Shown in pieces: positions 63,265-64,000 of a DNA stretch of 64,000 nucleotides. Position numbers and translations under genes: made by a program. The stretch comes from Plectrocnemia conspersa (Eukaryota > Arthropoda > Insecta > Trichoptera > Polycentropodidae): contig VTFK01000046.1 in the NCBI GenBank assembly GCA_009617715.1, positions 1,116,001 to 1,180,000 of the forward strand, read 5' to 3'. The notes beneath the pieces are model-generated. The model worked only from the letters and a program-made list of their open reading frames with translations, ran no database searches and was not told the DNA's origin. Position 1 is the first letter of the stretch. Each line of letters begins with the position of its first letter.

Positions 63265-63275
63265 CAGTGTTGCCA
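63265..63275 (-). promoter_or_regulatory. TGGCAACACTG motif just upstream of the Abp1 start
   Basis: Minus-strand TGGCAACACTG lies about 40 nt upstream of the ATG. It resembles the insect housekeeping core-promoter motif YGGTCACACTR, with two mismatches. No TATA box is obvious nearby. Its role as a core promoter element is inference. Confidence 0.3.
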
Positions 63276-63283
63276 CTACTCAA

Positions 63284-64000
63284 ATATGCTGGTGCGTAAT
63301 TTATTCCATGTTCTCCCTCAAATAAATATTAATAATTTTTCTTTACCAAAAATATTTTTAATTTAAGTATTCAATAACATTAATTTTAAATTTAAAAACT
63401 ATACCCATCACATATTTAAAATTAGCAATATATTAAATATATTTGGTTTTTATCCTTTATCTTCTGTAATGTACACAGAGTTTACATGCGATATTATATA
63501 AATACATTCAACTCTTTTTTTACCCGATTTTGAAATAACACGGTCCAAAAAAATAATTAATACATATTTTTTTACGAATTATTTGTTTTAATGCGATTCC
63601 CAGGAACAATTATATTTCATATTTTCAATTTTCCCGTTATCCCGATGTTTTAATATTTATGACATGAAGATACAACCAATAAGTCATGGCCATAATAAAT
63701 TAAAAAATTAATATATAAAAAGACTCCCACATCTTAATATATTAATAATCAATCAAGCCTATTTTACCATACGCTTGCTTGGTGTGGAGTAACGCCAGTA
63801 ATATTAATTGCTTTGAATTGCAAGTCATCCAAAATTAGAAAAAAAGAATACACTTTTTTATAATAAACCTCAAAACTTATTAATAATAAAATAACAACGT
63901 AGTTGTTATATCAGAAAATACTACAAAATATTTCGCTAATATTGTGTATCGAAGACAACGATAGAAACAACGTTAAAAATTAATACAAGTACAAAATACC
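63284..64000. other. Upstream flank of Abp1
   Basis: AT-rich sequence between the Abp1 5' end and the window edge. No exon, repeat family or promoter motif could be supported. Confidence 0.5.

Noticed and set aside
62968..63276. 102-codon minus ORF overlapping exon 1 in another frame
   Set aside because: Shadow frame; does not match the family and does not splice to exon 2.
63224..63283. In-frame upstream extension of Abp1 (begins at TTG)
   Set aside because: No ATG; family proteins start at MAVNL, so this is 5' UTR.

Overview
This is an animal nuclear DNA window, most likely from an insect with an AT-rich genome. It has spliced coding sequence with GT..AG introns, long AT-rich non-coding stretches, tRNA-derived SINE relics, decayed hAT and non-LTR retrotransposon fragments, and short inverted-repeat elements with TTAA or TAA target duplications. 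There are no bacterial-style gene clusters and no rRNA, intact tRNA or CRISPR. I cannot name the species or order from sequence alone.

One real gene is visible, on the minus strand at the right edge (55393-63223): an Abp1/drebrin-like actin-binding adaptor. I joined nine coding exons by hand. All splice phases agree and they give a single 594-residue reading frame. The protein has an N-terminal ADF-H domain (exons 1-3), a charged coiled-coil stretch (exons 4-6), a long Ser/Asp/Pro-rich linker (exon 7) and a C-terminal SH3 domain (exons 8-9). Its introns carry mobile-element debris: a 554-bp inverted-repeat element in intron 1, a (TA)n tract in intron 5 and a piggyBac-like element in intron 8.

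The left 55 kb is a gene desert with no convincing protein-coding gene. Its content is (i) transposon relics: hAT transposase fragments at 8.3-9.2, 13.1-13.6 and 27.5-28.15 kb, a hAT-type end at 17.4 kb, non-LTR retrotransposon 3' ends at 8.5-8.8 and 52.35-52.83 kb, MITE-like elements at 11.4, 27.0, 37.9 and 51.9 kb, and SINE relics at 9.7 and 47.3 kb; (ii) local duplications at 9.1, 10.2-10.9, 23.4-23.7 and 34.66-35.4 kb; (iii) a pair of related ~0.75-kb repeats at 17.9 and 38.5 kb; (iv) several compositionally distinct islands that could be enhancers, promoters or stray exons (notably 7.4-7.8, 14.05, 24.4-24.9, 43.2-43.55 and 49.75-50.1 kb).

No multi-gene system was found. The most unusual items are the near-perfect 177-bp foldback at 27.0 kb, the 1.0-kb element with ~95-bp terminal inverted repeats at 11.4 kb, the TAA-flanked 423-bp element at 51.9 kb, the nested insertion at 8.3-9.2 kb, and the orphan GC-rich exon-like block at 14.05 kb. 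All element names come from reading terminal sequences and translated fragments by eye. No database search was possible.
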